Positions 11,030-22,504 of a DNA stretch of 64,000 bases are shown here, piece after piece. The position numbers and the translations under genes were made by a program. This DNA is from Nephrocerus scutellatus (Eukaryota; Arthropoda; Insecta; Diptera; Pipunculidae): positions 87,876,965 through 87,940,964 of the forward strand of contig OX352765.1 of assembly GCA_947095585.1 (NCBI GenBank), read 5' to 3'. Every line of letters starts with the position of its first letter. Position 1 is the first letter of the stretch. Under the pieces are notes generated by a model. That model did no database searches. It worked only from the letters and a program-made list of their open reading frames with translations, and was not told the DNA's origin.

Positions 11030-12635
11030 TAAGGAAAACTTTTCACATTAAAAATTCATTCGTCTATTAGCGACAGTTCTTGGCATGCAAGCAAAGTTGT
11101 CATCGCTGCTTTCTCCAAAAACTTTAAGTCTGCCCGAAGATGTCGTATATATCGTTAGACTACGTTTAAGTTTATTCAGTTACCTGAATTACCGAATCCA
11201 TTTCATGGCACACATACGCAATACTTGTATTTAAGAAGTGCGCTGAGGAGGCGGTATGAAAACTTTCACAAATTAAATTTACGTTTGTTTTCGCATTATC
11301 GTACCCAGATACATGCATACACGTATGAACAGAATTTGTATCCTCGTAGCAAGAACTGCAAACATATTACCAAGTTTCTTCGATTTAACTTCCAATGGAA
11401 GAATAAGAAACATATTTTCGTGTGCGAAATACTCATGCATCTTCGAATGAAATTTGATTTGGAAGAGTCCTCTGCACGGCGGCTGTGCTGTTGTTGTTGG
11501 TGTTGTTTGCCATCTTCTTGAGTTGGTAATTTGTTGAATGGAATCTCATAAATAATTTTCGGAAGCAATCTACGAAAAGAGATTTATGTTTTGCCAAAGA
11601 AGATTTATCTCTTTGGGGGAATTAAATCCCTCAAACAATTGTTGCTGTAGAGCTCACTATACATAGAGGGGTTGGATTCGTTTATCGATTTTTAAGGTGA
11701 TTTCAAGTCTGCCTTCTGGTAGTTTCAAATGATAGGTCCAGAAAATCAATGAAATTAATTTCCATTATTTGGGGCTAAATAAAATAATTTCCCAATTAAG
11801 TTATTACGCTTTCTTTAATATTTTGAGGAATAACTATTTGCCATTTAACAAAATATTCTTTTCCTTTTTCATTTCAGGTAAGTTCAGAGCAACTCCCACA
11901 GAGGGTGGTGAACCAACTTTCTCAACTTTTATTTATTTTTGGCTGTCACACCCGCCCAGCAAAACTTTGTTGGCAAGTATGCATCATCAGAACTAATGAC
12001 ATTTTCAATCTCTTCTGCTCTGTTGTTTGGGTGTCCGGGCATCCTGTGCTGATGTGCTGCAAAACAAATAAAACATTTTATAGTACAAAATAAGATATAT
12101 GAGCAGCCTATGCCACTCAGAAAAAGCCTACCGACAAGGAGTTTTTCCTTTTTCATCTTCTTCTTCTATTTTCTAGTTTCAATGTTGGCTGTGCCAAAAA
12201 ACTGAATAACCTCCTATCGAAGGATATCAGGGAATAATAAACAACAACAAAAAAAACATCAATAAAACAAAGGACCACATGAGATAAATAGAAGAACAAT
12301 TCGTAAACCACTCGAAGGATCTAGGCACTCTGCCTGTGCTGCGACTTTACATTGTATGAGTTGAGTATCCGTAGTGATTTGGTAGTTGGTGGGAAGAGGG
12401 AGGAAAAAAATCCTGAAACTGATGGCTCGAGGCTACATTGACAATCGCATCAATCAAGTCGCAACTGAGTGTTTTATTATTTGCACGTTGTGGATTCGTC
12501 TCCATTCGAGCGGATTCGTTTCGATACGCGGTTATCTGTTTATTTATTTACCCTGCCTAACAGTAGCAGGTTCAGCAGCAGATATCAAATTTTACGATTG
12601 CCATACTATATGTTTTGAATTTTGTTTGATATAAA
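11030..12635. other. Gene-free stretch
   Basis: No supported gene. It contains a short GTTGTTGTTGG run near 11490 and AT-rich sequence. It may be intergenic or intronic. Confidence 0.35.
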
Positions 12636-12639
12636 TGAA

Positions 12640-12686
12640 TCATCGTCGTATTTGGCTCTACAACCGGAGTCCGGTCCTTGCTTATA
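12640..12686 (-). mobile_element. Minimal 5'-truncated family A 3' end
   Basis: About 45 bp match the extreme 3' end shared by 5260-5305, 13505-13540 and 58990-59025 (ATTTGGCTCTACAACCGG on the plus strand). It starts at an ATCATCGTCG triplet run. This is typical of abortive target-primed reverse transcription. Confidence 0.6.
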
Positions 12687-12959
12687 AATGAATGTCACAC
12701 AGAAAAGGCTAAACATCAGCTGATTTCCAAAGAGGTTGAAAAATCAGGTAAAAGAAGACCATTTCCAGTTTACAGGTCCAAAATAAATTTCTATTTTACA
12801 AAATTGATCACTTTACGAGGACAATGAAATGGAATGCATGACTCAATATACTCTTTCAACGGGAAATATGTTAACTGAATTAGTTGCAATAAATTATGGG
12901 CTGTATATACGGTTGAGTGAACAAAAAAAGGAACACAACTTAGGGGCAAAAATGCAATC

Positions 12960-13390
12960 TTTTCAAAGACCAATCTCGGGCTGTCTGGAATTTAGTCTAC
13001 AACCGGTCTAACAGAATAAGCAACTTTATCAATACTCATGAAATTTTAAACCTTATAACAAAGGTAATTTTTTTACCACAGTGTACAACCTACATCCATT
13101 TTGTAGCAACAGAACTTTTTTCACACAATGGATACTACTTCGGACGTACTAACCAATTCATAGATTCTTTCTCCAGCCGCAAAATAGTTATGTGGAATGA
13201 ATTGCCCGGTTCTGTGCTTCTACATTTTTATGATTTACAGTCATTTAAGACAGAAGTGCATAGACACCTCATCTTTTCATCTCTCAAATTTCCTAACGCC
13301 CACATCATAAGGGTGCAAATCTCTTTAGCGTGTATACATCATAAAAAACACATTTTTCAAAATGACCTAAAGACTGGCTCTTAGTTTTTT
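12960..13390 (+). mobile_element. Family F jockey-like 3' fragment
   Basis: A plus-strand frame reads MWNELPGSVLLHFYDLQSF, then KTEVHRHL, the usual C-terminal tail of insect jockey-like RT proteins. It ends in CATAAGGGTGCAAAT. Upstream, 12960-13150 contains broken frames consistent with the same protein. Confidence 0.65.
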
Positions 13391-13489
13391 CTTGTTAATT
13401 TAATATTTTCATCATGGACTGTGGCTCTTTGCAAACACAGTCTGGTCTTGTATTCCCGCAAAATGTTTCATCACCGGTCGATAATCGAT

Positions 13490-14615
13490 ATTACCCCGTC
13501 CCATTATCATATTTGGCTATACTACCGGGATCAAGTCCTGGACTCCGAAAAAAAAATCTCTCCACCTCTCCCGACTTCGAGCCGATGTCATCCAGTTTTG
13601 CATCCCAAGACTCCTGGCGTCCTGATCTACACCAAACTTCTAGCGTAGGCTTGACCCGTCTTGCTATCGTGTTCCATAAATCCTACCGCAAAGGACTTTC
13701 CGAGCAGGATCCTCTTCGCTCATGCGAGCTAGGTGTCCTGCCCACCGGATCCTACTTAGCTTAACTCTCTTCACAATATCGGTATCGCGGTAACGCCTAT
13801 AGATCTCATCTCATATAGTCACCGGAATAGTCCTTCCCCACATACGGGGCCAACAATTTTCCGTAAGACTACTATCTCGAACGCGGCTAAGAGGTCAGAA
13901 TGCTTTTTGCTAAGCAACCAAGTCTCGGATCCATATGTAAGTACTGGTATGACCATTGTCTTATATACCAGCAGCTTGGATGTTATGGTTTAGTTCCTGA
14001 ACTTGAAGAGTCTTGACAGACTATACTAGGCTTTGTTGGCTTTAAGCCACCGTGCACGCATTTCTGGCTTCATGCCTTTATCGGCTGCTTTAGTTGACCC
14101 GAATTTCAAATTCGCGTTCCATTATTTGCTTTGTTTTGCACTCATTTATCTTGCAGCCCCAGATTTCATGCCGCCTGCTCGAACTGAATGAAAGCCTCCT
14201 GTACAGGTCTTTGGATTCTACCATCGATGTCAATGTCGCCTGCATATGCCAGTATCTGAATGGACTTATAGAGGATTGTCCTTCTTTGTGTTACGTCAAA
14301 GTCTCGGATCAATTTCTCCAACGCGAGGTTGAAAAGGACGCAGGCCAGTCCATCCGCTTGTCGGAGCCCGTGATAGATGTTGAATGAGCCTCATAGATAC
14401 CCGGATATTTTGACTTGGCTTAAAATATTGGTCATGGTCAACCGACATAGAGAATTGTTGCATTGCTCGGTACGCAACATTCTTACCTTCAGTCGCTAGC
14501 TTACATTCGTCATCGAACCAGTATTTCCGATCACTACGACTACTGCCTATCTTAGGTGTCCGCATACTAATAACAGTATTCTTAAGGCGTGTCCATTTCT
14601 CTTCAACGACCGACC
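13490..14615 (-). mobile_element. Family A RTE-like element, internally deleted
   Basis: The 3' end and tail (13490-14000) match 5255-5745 and 58974-59490. Positions 14000-14420 are RT sequence corresponding to 59490-60010. At about 14440 it jumps to the endonuclease-RT linker (GCTCGGTACGCAACATTC, as at 6220 and 27265), skipping the N-terminal half of RT. The breakpoint differs from the one at 5745-5785, so the two deletions are independent. Confidence 0.75.
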
Positions 14616-15660
14616 CACATATCGTTGTGTGATATGTGTCGCTTGTCGTGTGTGGCGCGTACGATGAATTGAATATGCCGTCATTTGCTCTTTTTTGAGG
14701 TTCTTTTAAACCACCTTACGCACGATCTCGAGGCCGGAAATATTGTGAACAGCTCAATGTCAGTGGCTGATTTTGATATCCCGCGTGTGACGCGGATCAC
14801 GAGTCGCGTGTAACGCGTGTGATGCGTGGAAATAGGCCCAACCTCAAAAACTTTGGGGATTATTACCAAATAATAAAGGCCTTTTGGCGTGTGTCGATGA
14901 ATACATAAAAGTCTGTACCCGAAAAACGAATTTTTTTACATCATCTAGTTTTAATTTGGGAAGTATTCACGAAAAACAGTAACTGCATTTTGACGGTTTG
15001 GAGTGTCCTTCAGATATTTATAGATCCCTTTAACCAATTCGGAATTACGTTTGGAAGCACTGAACAAGCTTTGGTTATGCATATTTTTTAAGATCGTAAT
15101 GAGCACTTAACCTATTTTAAAATATACTTTGTACCCCACCTCTAAGTATTTCTTGCAAAACACTAGCAGATACAGCACAAAATTCAAACAAAATGCAATC
15201 TCTTGTCCTTTCAGGAGCTCTAACACAGCTTGATTAATAGACTTTGTAGTACTAGTTTGTTTGAAAGTAGGAAAACTGTCGCTTACAGTTCAGTATTCCC
15301 TATCAAGGAGTGTTACTAATACTACAACAAGTGCTCAGGCTGATAAAAATGAGAAAGGAACATAAAATTCTATCAAAAGTGTTGTCATATCGTAAGAATA
15401 TATATTTGGACAACTCTTTCAAATTTTGTTGTCGAAAATGATCAAAACATGCCATATCAAAAAAAAGAACGTGCCATAATTGCAGTATTATGCCACTTCG
15501 CCAACGCTAAATCCAGTTGGCTTTGTAGATATTTCTACGCGACAATTTTCTACTAAAACGACCAAATTCTAAATTGCTGCCAGTTTTTTGACTAGTTGTC
15601 CATTGTCAATAGTGCTCACGTGTAAGCTATGGCCAATGCTATTTTTATACTATTTTTGAT
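14616..15660. other. Gene-free stretch
   Basis: No supported gene. Positions 14615-14830 have many CGTGTG/GCGTGT words (for example around TCGCGTGTAACGCGTGTGATGCG), a local CpG-rich patch. The rest is AT-rich. Confidence 0.35.
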
Positions 15661-15664
15661 AAAT

Positions 15665-15730
15665 TTTTGCGTTCATCATCCCCCAGAAATATTTGCCCAT
15701 CATACTTAAGGCAGGCATGGAGCTCCCCTT
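15665..15730 (-). mobile_element. Short family A endonuclease fragment
   Basis: CCCCCAGAA...CATACTTAAGGCAGGCATGG resembles 640-680, where it encodes the endonuclease region before GDxxAKI. A minus-strand frame reads PCLKYDG and QIFLGD. Confidence 0.4.
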
Positions 15731-16103
15731 CGATAGATTCAATGACCGACATTAGCACCGCGAATTACATGATCCGATTATCACTCGTCTTATTTCCGGA
15801 CTAAGAAGAAGGAGAAGAATGCCATTGGAGTTCTGATGTGACACAGTTGAGATGTGGTTGCCTCCTATAGATCGCCAGTTGTGCAATCAGATATGCTTTT
15901 CAGCACTATGTCACCGCAGCAAAAATGGGACTGGCCATTTGTTTCAACGCAATGATATTTACCTCAGATGCAAGTTCTGAGAAGGCAAGAATTACTTCAC
16001 TTGCAGTCCATTCAAACGATTAAAAGCTATCGTAATAGAGAGAGGGTTTAAACAAAAGTATACTAGATAATGGAAAAAATATCTTTATATAAGAAACAAA
16101 GTT

Positions 16104-16109
16104 TTTATT
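16104..16109 (-). terminator. Polyadenylation signal of paralogue 2
   Basis: AATAAA on the minus strand lies about 82 bp after the stop codon at 16191. No other AATAAA on this strand lies closer to the stop. Confidence 0.5.
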
Positions 16110-16190
16110 CGGTTTTTGTGTATGATATTATATAAAATACATAGAAATTAACCGTAAACTATTAAAAAAAAAGAATATTGCGAATACGAC

Positions 16191-17612
16191 TCATGAGTTC
16201 GACCTTTTTCGAATAGAACGGTCCGATACCTTCCACTGGCACTCCAATAACTCGGGTTTTTTTCCATTCTTCTTTGTGAAAACGTAACGATTCAAATTGT
16301 CCAACAAGTCATCGGATAGACAAAGATATCCATTGTTATGCAAACTCTTTATAAAAACGTAGTCGTCAATTGGATAAATCTGCCATGCAGATTGTCTGTC
16401 AAGACTAAACATTCCAAGCGTCCACGTTTTTACATAACGATAGGGCTTCTTAGAAAACGCATTAATGTCGGAAGAATACATGTACTCATTCCTGATGTAC
16501 TCACTGATAAATTTGAAAGATCCCTCTTCGGCACCATATTGCACTGCAATCCAGGTGTCTCGAATTGTCGGATTTGGAATATCCTCTGATACAACATAAG
16601 CCTCCACCTTGGGCAAGTAAAGGTACTCTTCATAGCCAACATTAAAAAGGCTCACCCTATCAGCGAAGTATAGATTTTTTAGCGAATGCGGCAACTTGCT
16701 GATCGCCTCATCGAGGAATGCATTGTCCATGCTGACATCTGACAACTGTTTCAGGCGTTTCAAGCTCCCTGCCATGACAAGGTTTGCCCGATCGTTGGAG
16801 CGTTGCTTTCGTTCTGTTGATAGCTTTTTGGAAATATACAGCAGAGCTTCGGCACTTTGTCTCTTTTGTTCCTCGTTGTACATTGCTTTTATCAGGTCGT
16901 CGGTTGGCATCTCACTGTACACTTCATCGATTACTTTGCTTATGACATCGTCAAAGAAGTGAGCGTTGAACATGATATTCAACTCATTGACCATCTTTTG
17001 AATACTGATATTCTCCCGATAGTATCCATCGAGTAAAGTCTTCTTGATAGTTTCTTTGGCAATCTTAAAGATTGCATTACGAACACCAACATCACGTACT
17101 TTTGTAACTATAAATTTCATCTGTTGCGTTGTGTTGCGTTGTTGTGTTGTTGTGTTCCCAATTACATGTTCATCAGACAACGATCGATAAAGTTCCATTA
17201 GCTTGTACACATCCATGTCACCATGTAAATTCATTAAATTCCACAATTCTACCAATACGCTACAATGAATTGAAGGTTCCGACGAGGCTTTACCATATGC
17301 ATTAATGGAATCAAAATTGGTCAAGCTATTTCCATAAGCAGCTTTAATAATTGTTGCAATTTCTGGCGAAGAGACACCTATTTGACTGATTTTCTTATCG
17401 GCCTCATCGAATCTGAGGGACTGGATGTCGCTGACGATATCGCTTGACGAAAAATTCAAATTGTTCCAGTTTGTCGTGTAGTCATTGACATCAGTTGTTG
17501 CATTTGCGTTGCAGTACGCAACTGATACCGGCTGATACGAATGCTCCTGCTGTAATTCCAATGAAAATGAAACGTTGGCAATAAATGCCAAAAGGAATGT
17601 TTTCAGCAACAT
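16191..17612 (-). CDS. Secreted protein, helical N-terminal region plus beta-trefoil-like C-terminus, paralogue 2
   Basis: This intronless gene encodes 473 aa and is a clear paralogue of 3039-4436. The signal peptide is MLLKTFLLAFIANVSFSLE. The mature N-terminus QQEHSYQPVSVAYC matches the paralogue closely. Cysteines are at 34, 117, 431 and 458, with 34, 431 and 458 at the same residue numbers. The C-terminal block 401-463 is identical at 41 of 63 positions in my ungapped comparison, including QSAW, IYPID, YVFIK and ELLECQWKVS. The trefoil-like blocks are VSLFNVGYEEYLY, FKFISEYIRNEYMYS and YVFIKSLHNNGYLCLSD. It differs by an insertion near residue 152-164 (TTTQQRNTTQQ) and a basic tail RSIRKRSNS. 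Its function is unknown. Confidence 0.8.
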   Translation of the reverse strand: MLLKTFLLAFIANVSFSLELQQEHSYQPVSVAYCNANATTDVNDYTTNWNNLNFSSSDIVSDIQSLRFDEADKKISQIGVSSPEIATIIKAAYGNSLTNFDSINAYGKASSEPSIHCSVLVELWNLMNLHGDMDVYKLMELYRSLSDEHVIGNTTTQQRNTTQQMKFIVTKVRDVGVRNAIFKIAKETIKKTLLDGYYRENISIQKMVNELNIMFNAHFFDDVISKVIDEVYSEMPTDDLIKAMYNEEQKRQSAEALLYISKKLSTERKQRSNDRANLVMAGSLKRLKQLSDVSMDNAFLDEAISKLPHSLKNLYFADRVSLFNVGYEEYLYLPKVEAYVVSEDIPNPTIRDTWIAVQYGAEEGSFKFISEYIRNEYMYSSDINAFSKKPYRYVKTWTLGMFSLDRQSAWQIYPIDDYVFIKSLHNNGYLCLSDDLLDNLNRYVFTKKNGKKPELLECQWKVSDRSIRKRSNS

Positions 17613-17705
17613 CCTTTGGGTTTGCACAGTTTTCACAGATGGACGTTTAAGAAAACTTAACGCCGATACATAAATGATTACCGGTGAACGACGTGTTAGA
17701 TACTT

Positions 17706-17743
17706 CAGTAAGACAGAATGAGATCTGGCGGCGCTTTTATATA
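17706..17743 (-). promoter_or_regulatory. Core promoter (TATA box and initiator) of paralogue 2
   Basis: TATATAAAAG lies at 17743-17734 and an initiator-like TCTTACT about 32 bp downstream. The 5' UTR would be about 97 nt. TATAAAAGCGCCGCCAGATC differs from paralogue 1 at one base, while the DNA upstream of the box does not obviously match. Confidence 0.7.
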
Positions 17744-17759
17744 CTCGTATGTTTCTCAA

Positions 17760-18590
17760 GAATCATAATATGTGAATACGATATATTATCTCAAATTGTG
17801 GCTAATCATTTCTGAGCGTACACAACATAGTACACATCTTATTTGGATGTTAATACCCTTTGATATTTGAGCACTACGCACGATGTCGTAATAACGTCTG
17901 AGCCTGTCAAATTGATATATGCGTCTACTTAGCTTTAAGATTTTTTTCTATTGCTATGCTAGGCAATGCTGTTTATAAAGACGGGAACTTAATTTTTTAA
18001 TTAACAAAACAAACACTGTACCTGACTTTTATAACATATGACAGTAAAAAGACAACCAGAAGGTTAACATAAATTTGTAAACTGTTAGTATACCAAACCA
18101 AACAGCAAAAAAGTAAATAAAAGATAAAAACGAACTTGAGTAATTGTAGATAAACGCATGGAACGCATGGATCCGCAGTGATAAGCCCGTTATGAAGGTA
18201 AAAGCGTACCAAATTGCTACACTGTATAAATATTTCAAATGATATTTTTTTATCAAATGAACCTCAGCTATTCTGTCTTTGCCAAAACTGAAATAAATAA
18301 CTACAACATGTTGTCTAGGTCTGACAAGAACGCACGTGTCATTTGGGTACAATCACATTCATAGAATTTTTTTCTTCTATAAAAGTGACATGTTCGCATT
18401 TAAAATAATTGCTCAAGCAATTGAGTCCATAGAAGATAAAAAATTTTTCAGGAACAAAGATATTAGCAATGGCAAATCGAAAAGGTCTGGCCAGATCTCA
18501 TTTCCCCTCCTAAGGTTAAATTACAATTGGTACGAAAAGACTTTTGTTTTGGATTGGCATTCTGGTAAGCTACTTGTTTCTAGCCGCTTA
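17760..18590. other. Upstream flank of paralogue 2, no gene seen
   Basis: AT-rich, with no supported gene. It presumably holds upstream regulatory DNA of the minus-strand gene, but I cannot name a motif. Confidence 0.35.
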
Positions 18591-18594
18591 TTCT

Positions 18595-19185
18595 TGTAAC
18601 GAGGTTTTCCCAGCCGGGGTAGTACTCAGTGTGACCAGGGCTCTTTGTTAATAAGGTTGTTACAATAAAAAGAATTTATTTGTTTGGGGAATGGACCTAA
18701 CTATGCGGGTGGCTAGAGTGGTGTCATTGCGCTAGCGATAAGACTGTCGCTCGCTCCACTCGGCTGTAGTATAAAGGTAGGTAGGTATTTGCTGAGGTTT
18801 AGCGTCAAAGGCCTTGAGCTACTAAATGCAATTAGGTGCTAGCGTTAAGCGTGTGGACGTAATGGCAAGGATATCTCTCTTGAATCATTAATGCGAGGAA
18901 TGACTAGCGTTAGGCGTGTGGACGTAATGGCAAGGATATCTTTCTTGAAACATTAATGCGAGGAATTACTAGACGAGTTGCAAGCAGTAGGAATCACAAA
19001 GAAAGAAGAGACTGATTGTCGGAATTTCCTGCCCTTTTATACTTTTCTAATCGGTTGGAAAATTCATGATGATCGATGTCGTTCGATTCCCACGGTCGGA
19101 TCGAGATCCCGTTGTTGTTATGCCCATTGTATTTTGTGTTCCCGTAAAATCATCCGGTTTTGTGCTGTTTTGTCCAGCTTTGTAT
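18595..19185. repeat. LTR-like dispersed repeat L, copy 1
   Basis: It starts TGTAACGAG and matches 34222-34840 through TTTCCCAGCCGG, TTTGTTTGGGGAATGGA, CCTGCCCTTTTATACTTTTC and the GTTTTGTCCAGCT end. The start and the promoter-like TTTTATA suggest a solo LTR of a BEL- or gypsy-like element. No coding sequence is attached. Strand is uncertain. Confidence 0.5.
18839..18968. repeat. 65-bp tandem duplication within repeat L copy 1
   Basis: CTAGCGTT starts a unit at 18839 and again at 18904. The units share GTGTGGACGTAATGGCAAGG and ATTAATGCGAGGAAT with few differences. The copy at 34560-34625 has one unit, so the duplication came later. Confidence 0.9.
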
Positions 19186-19194
19186 CGAATATAT

Positions 19195-19830
19195 ACCTTT
19201 TAAATAGCAGCCACATCTGAGGGAGTGAAACCGTATTGGGAAACCTTAACATTTCGCAGCATTCTTAGCAATGACATATATCTAGTTGTTCCAACAGAGC
19301 TTGTTGTTGACGCACATACCAAGAATTGCAAGTTTTTCAGTTTCTTTGATGGAGGATCCATTCATGGATAATTGTTGGTGGTTAAATTACGGTTGGAAGG
19401 CAGAAGACTGCATTAAGTTTTAGAAGTGGTAAATTCAACGGTCAGAAATGTAGTTACTAGTCCAATCAAGCAGAGTCTTATCAATTCCATAGGTAGTCAT
19501 TTTCGGCAAAAGAGCTTGGTGCCAGACTCTGTCAAATGCCTTGAAAATATCAAGTGCAACAACTTTACAAATTTGTGAATAGACTGTATCCACTTTTCAG
19601 TAAAAAAATGCAATCAGATCACCTGTAGAACATTGCCTTCGAAAACCGTACTGCTGGTCGCTAAGGATTTCGCGTGATCCAAGGTAATGCGTAAGCATAC
19701 GATTGATCAGCGTTTCCAAGACCTTAAAAAGTATGGATGTTAGCGCAATGGGCCGGGGTGCCAATTGACTCTCAACTCAATTTAAGAAGATTTCAAAAAC
19801 AAAACGTCAGAATAGTTCCTGTACCTTGTT
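19195..19830 (-). mobile_element. Family F jockey-like RT fragment, internally deleted
   Basis: Minus-strand frames from 19765 downward read RPIALTSILFKVLETLINRM, LSDQQYGFRR and LDIFKAFDRVWHQALLPKM, the RT fingers and palm motif A. The sequence then jumps at about 19440 to a thumb/C-terminal block (LNPSKTQC) as seen at 62580-62640, so motifs B and C (the SFADD region) are missing. Positions 19220-19380 match 62417-62575. Confidence 0.7.
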
Positions 19831-20635
19831 ACTTTTTCAAAACTAACTTGGCGTTCGTACGTCTGTAGTTGTTCCATACGACGAGTACCCTTCCCCTTGT
19901 AAGGCAGTTACACTTTTGTCGAACGAATAGCCAGTCAGCCGTCTAGCTCTCAGCCAATTTGTAACAATATTTAGTAGAACATTTGTATTTGTCGAGGCGA
20001 GAACAGTTGGCGCACATATTGCAACTACTGCAACAAAATCAAAATAATTGCCGGTAACAACGACAACAGCAACTATGAGGACGAGAACAAGGACGACGAC
20101 AACCACAAGAAACACAGGGCAGCGCAAGCATTACAACGATTCATTCATACTGGGCGGCATTCAGTGAACACACACTGCAAACAAAGATATTCATTTGATG
20201 GGCGACTGGGCCGACGCCAGCGACTGGAGTTGCTGTTTTTTTGGTTACAACCCCTTAGTTCGCGCAATAACTCGCGACAAGTGAGCTCAACAAGTCGCGG
20301 TCTAATGTTTTCCATGTCGCACAGACATTTCTTACAGACAGTTTCCTTTCACAACTTTCAGCAAGCAAGGACATTATTTGGCTTGTGTGGTTTGGATTTG
20401 CTACAGAGTGGTTTTACAGGTTGTTGTTGTTTTTAAATTCTATGCAAAGGCATAACATAAGAAGGTGAGCTAAACTGTACAGTTTTGCATTTGAGAATGA
20501 AGGTGATGTTGTCTTTCTCGTCGTTGTCGTCGTCGTCGCCGTCATATAAAAGAAAAGGATTTGCTGCTACTACTGCAGCTGCATTAAGTAGTGATGTAGT
20601 TTTTTTCCTTGCCTGTGTGATTGATGAGATTTTCA
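19831..20635. other. Gene-free, partly low-complexity stretch
   Basis: It has GAC/GTC-rich runs at 20040-20110 and 20515-20545, which give spurious valine-rich frames on the minus strand. No family is recognised. Confidence 0.4.
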
Positions 20636-21838
20636 GATTTCAGATTTTTTGTAGCTTTTCTTGATATTCACTTTTTGATCCCGATTTCGTGGACACATCG
20701 TGGACATCGAGCGCTAGTTTCGAAATATCGTCCGCTGGCTTTCTCAAAGTGTGGCCAATCCAGCTCCATTTTCGTCGTCTGATAGTGATCGCGATTGCTT
20801 CCTGTTGCGTTACTCTCCACAAGTCTTGATTGGTGATAATATCCGGCCATCTTATTCTCAGTATACGCCTTAAGCACTTGTTGACGAAGACTTGGAGGCG
20901 CGTCGTAACTGACTCTGTGACCTGTAGATCGTTAGCTTCAGATTCCGGGAGATTTGCAAGGAGTTCCAGATATTATTTAGCATACTATAGGAGTGTCGCG
21001 CCTTCTTTACACGAGAGCACACATCTGAGCCAGCACCACAATTTTTTGACATCGAGCTACACAAATAACAAAAACTTATTGACTTCTTCTATCTAATGTC
21101 CGTCAATCGAGAGATCACATCTTCCACTAACCTTAACGCAAAGTAGTTTTGCTTTTGAGACGTTAATTTTTAAACCCACTTTGTTAGCGTGGAGTTCTAG
21201 TGAGTTTAATTTAGGAGACAGATATCATCGGCATAGTTCAGGTCTTCTAGGCGGTAAAAAACATTCCATGGCAAGCCCGATGGAGTACGGGTTACTATTT
21301 TCATCACCCAGTCGATAAAAATTGTGAAAAGCAATAGTGAGATGGTGAAACCTTGCTTGACTCCCGAGTAGATGTTGAAAGGAGAGCCGTTATGAATGAC
21401 GGTTGAGTCGCGGTATAGCTTCTTGATGATGTTGATGAGTTTTTCCGGAACACCATAGCTAGACAGAATCTAGAATCTGCTACATCATGTTTCGGCCCTT
21501 GCTATCAAAAGCGAGTTATCTACAAAATCCATATACAGAACGGTGCTCCATGTGCTATCTGAAATCCATTCTTTTCTAGTTTTGTCGGGATAACCTAAAA
21601 TGGTTGAGGCTGCTTCGCAGCTACGCATTTACTGTTTTCTTCCATTTAGACTCTACGGTTTGGGGCTGTATCTCAGAGAGAGACTGTTGTATACGGGATA
21701 CATATTGCAGTTTCACATCTGGGTCTTTCAGTGCTGCTACAGCTGGCTTTATTGTTGTTTGACTTTGTGTAGATGAGTGGACCGCAAGCTGTCGCTGTAG
21801 ACGTCGGCTGCTCTTCGGGTTCTAACGTCCAGCAATGA

Positions 21839-22183
21839 TTATCGCCACTTGCGGCTTATAGCGATGTGATCAATATGGTTATTGTTTATGTGATCACGAG
21901 AGGTCCAGGTAGGTTTGTGGATGTTTTTGTGGGGAAAAATTGTGCCTCCAATTATTAGGTTGCGATCAGAACATAGATTAGCAAAATCTATGTTGTCATT
22001 CATAGAACCAAAGCCGTGGTTTCCCATGATATGTTCCCAATCACTGTTGTCGCTGCCTAATTTTGCGTTAAGGTCGCCCATTAAAATAACGATGTCTTCC
22101 ATAGTTGATCTAATAAATTTCTTAGACGCACCTTCCTTCAGAGGTGGCTTGTTCCGTTGGTGCGTAAACTTGAACAAACACAA
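21839..22183 (-). pseudogene. Family B endonuclease, C-terminal part
   Basis: The frame contains ILMGDLNAKLGSDN, GSMNDNIDFANLCS, GGTIFPHKNIHK and NHIDHIAIS. These are the catalytic-loop and C-terminal motifs of the AP-endonuclease-like domain in insect RTE elements. It is out of frame with the N-terminal part at 22504-22211. Confidence 0.75.
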
Positions 22184-22210
22184 CCTGTTGAACAGCAGAT
22201 TTCAATCTTG

Positions 22211-22504
22211 CTATAATAATTCTATGGGATGTTGCTTGCCAGTCCTGTAACGAACTTCTCGCGACAGTAGAAATCCCACTCCATTCGCATGGTGTTCTTC
22301 TGCAGGCTTTCCCGAAAAAATTAGAAACTCGTCGGTAGATGTTCGTTTATCCCCTATTCCAGACCATCTCACCTCACTAAAATTAAGAATCTCTAGTGCA
22401 AGCGTTGTTGTCTTGATGAGCGTGTGAATGTTCCAAGTTCCAAAACGTGTCCTTTTCCGTGGGCCAACGGTTATTGTTGATAAATTTGCTTGCATTAGTT
22501 TCAA
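22211..22504 (-). pseudogene. Family B endonuclease, N-terminal part
   Basis: The frame includes RFGTWNIHTL (the N-terminal catalytic Asn motif) and LNFSEVRWSG. The Glu in SEVRW corresponds to the metal-binding Glu. Annotation pipelines often call such sequences craniofacial development protein 2-like. Confidence 0.75.

Noticed and set aside
10421..11032. 203-codon open frame with repeating FHFIS
   Set aside because: It is the translation of the (TTTCA)n array; all frames of this array lack stops.
17613..17759. 49-codon upstream extension of paralogue 2
   Set aside because: Same reason: it covers the TATA box at 17743-17734.
19843..20127. Valine-rich minus frame resembling a membrane segment
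   Set aside because: Arises from a GAC/AAC-rich low-complexity run.
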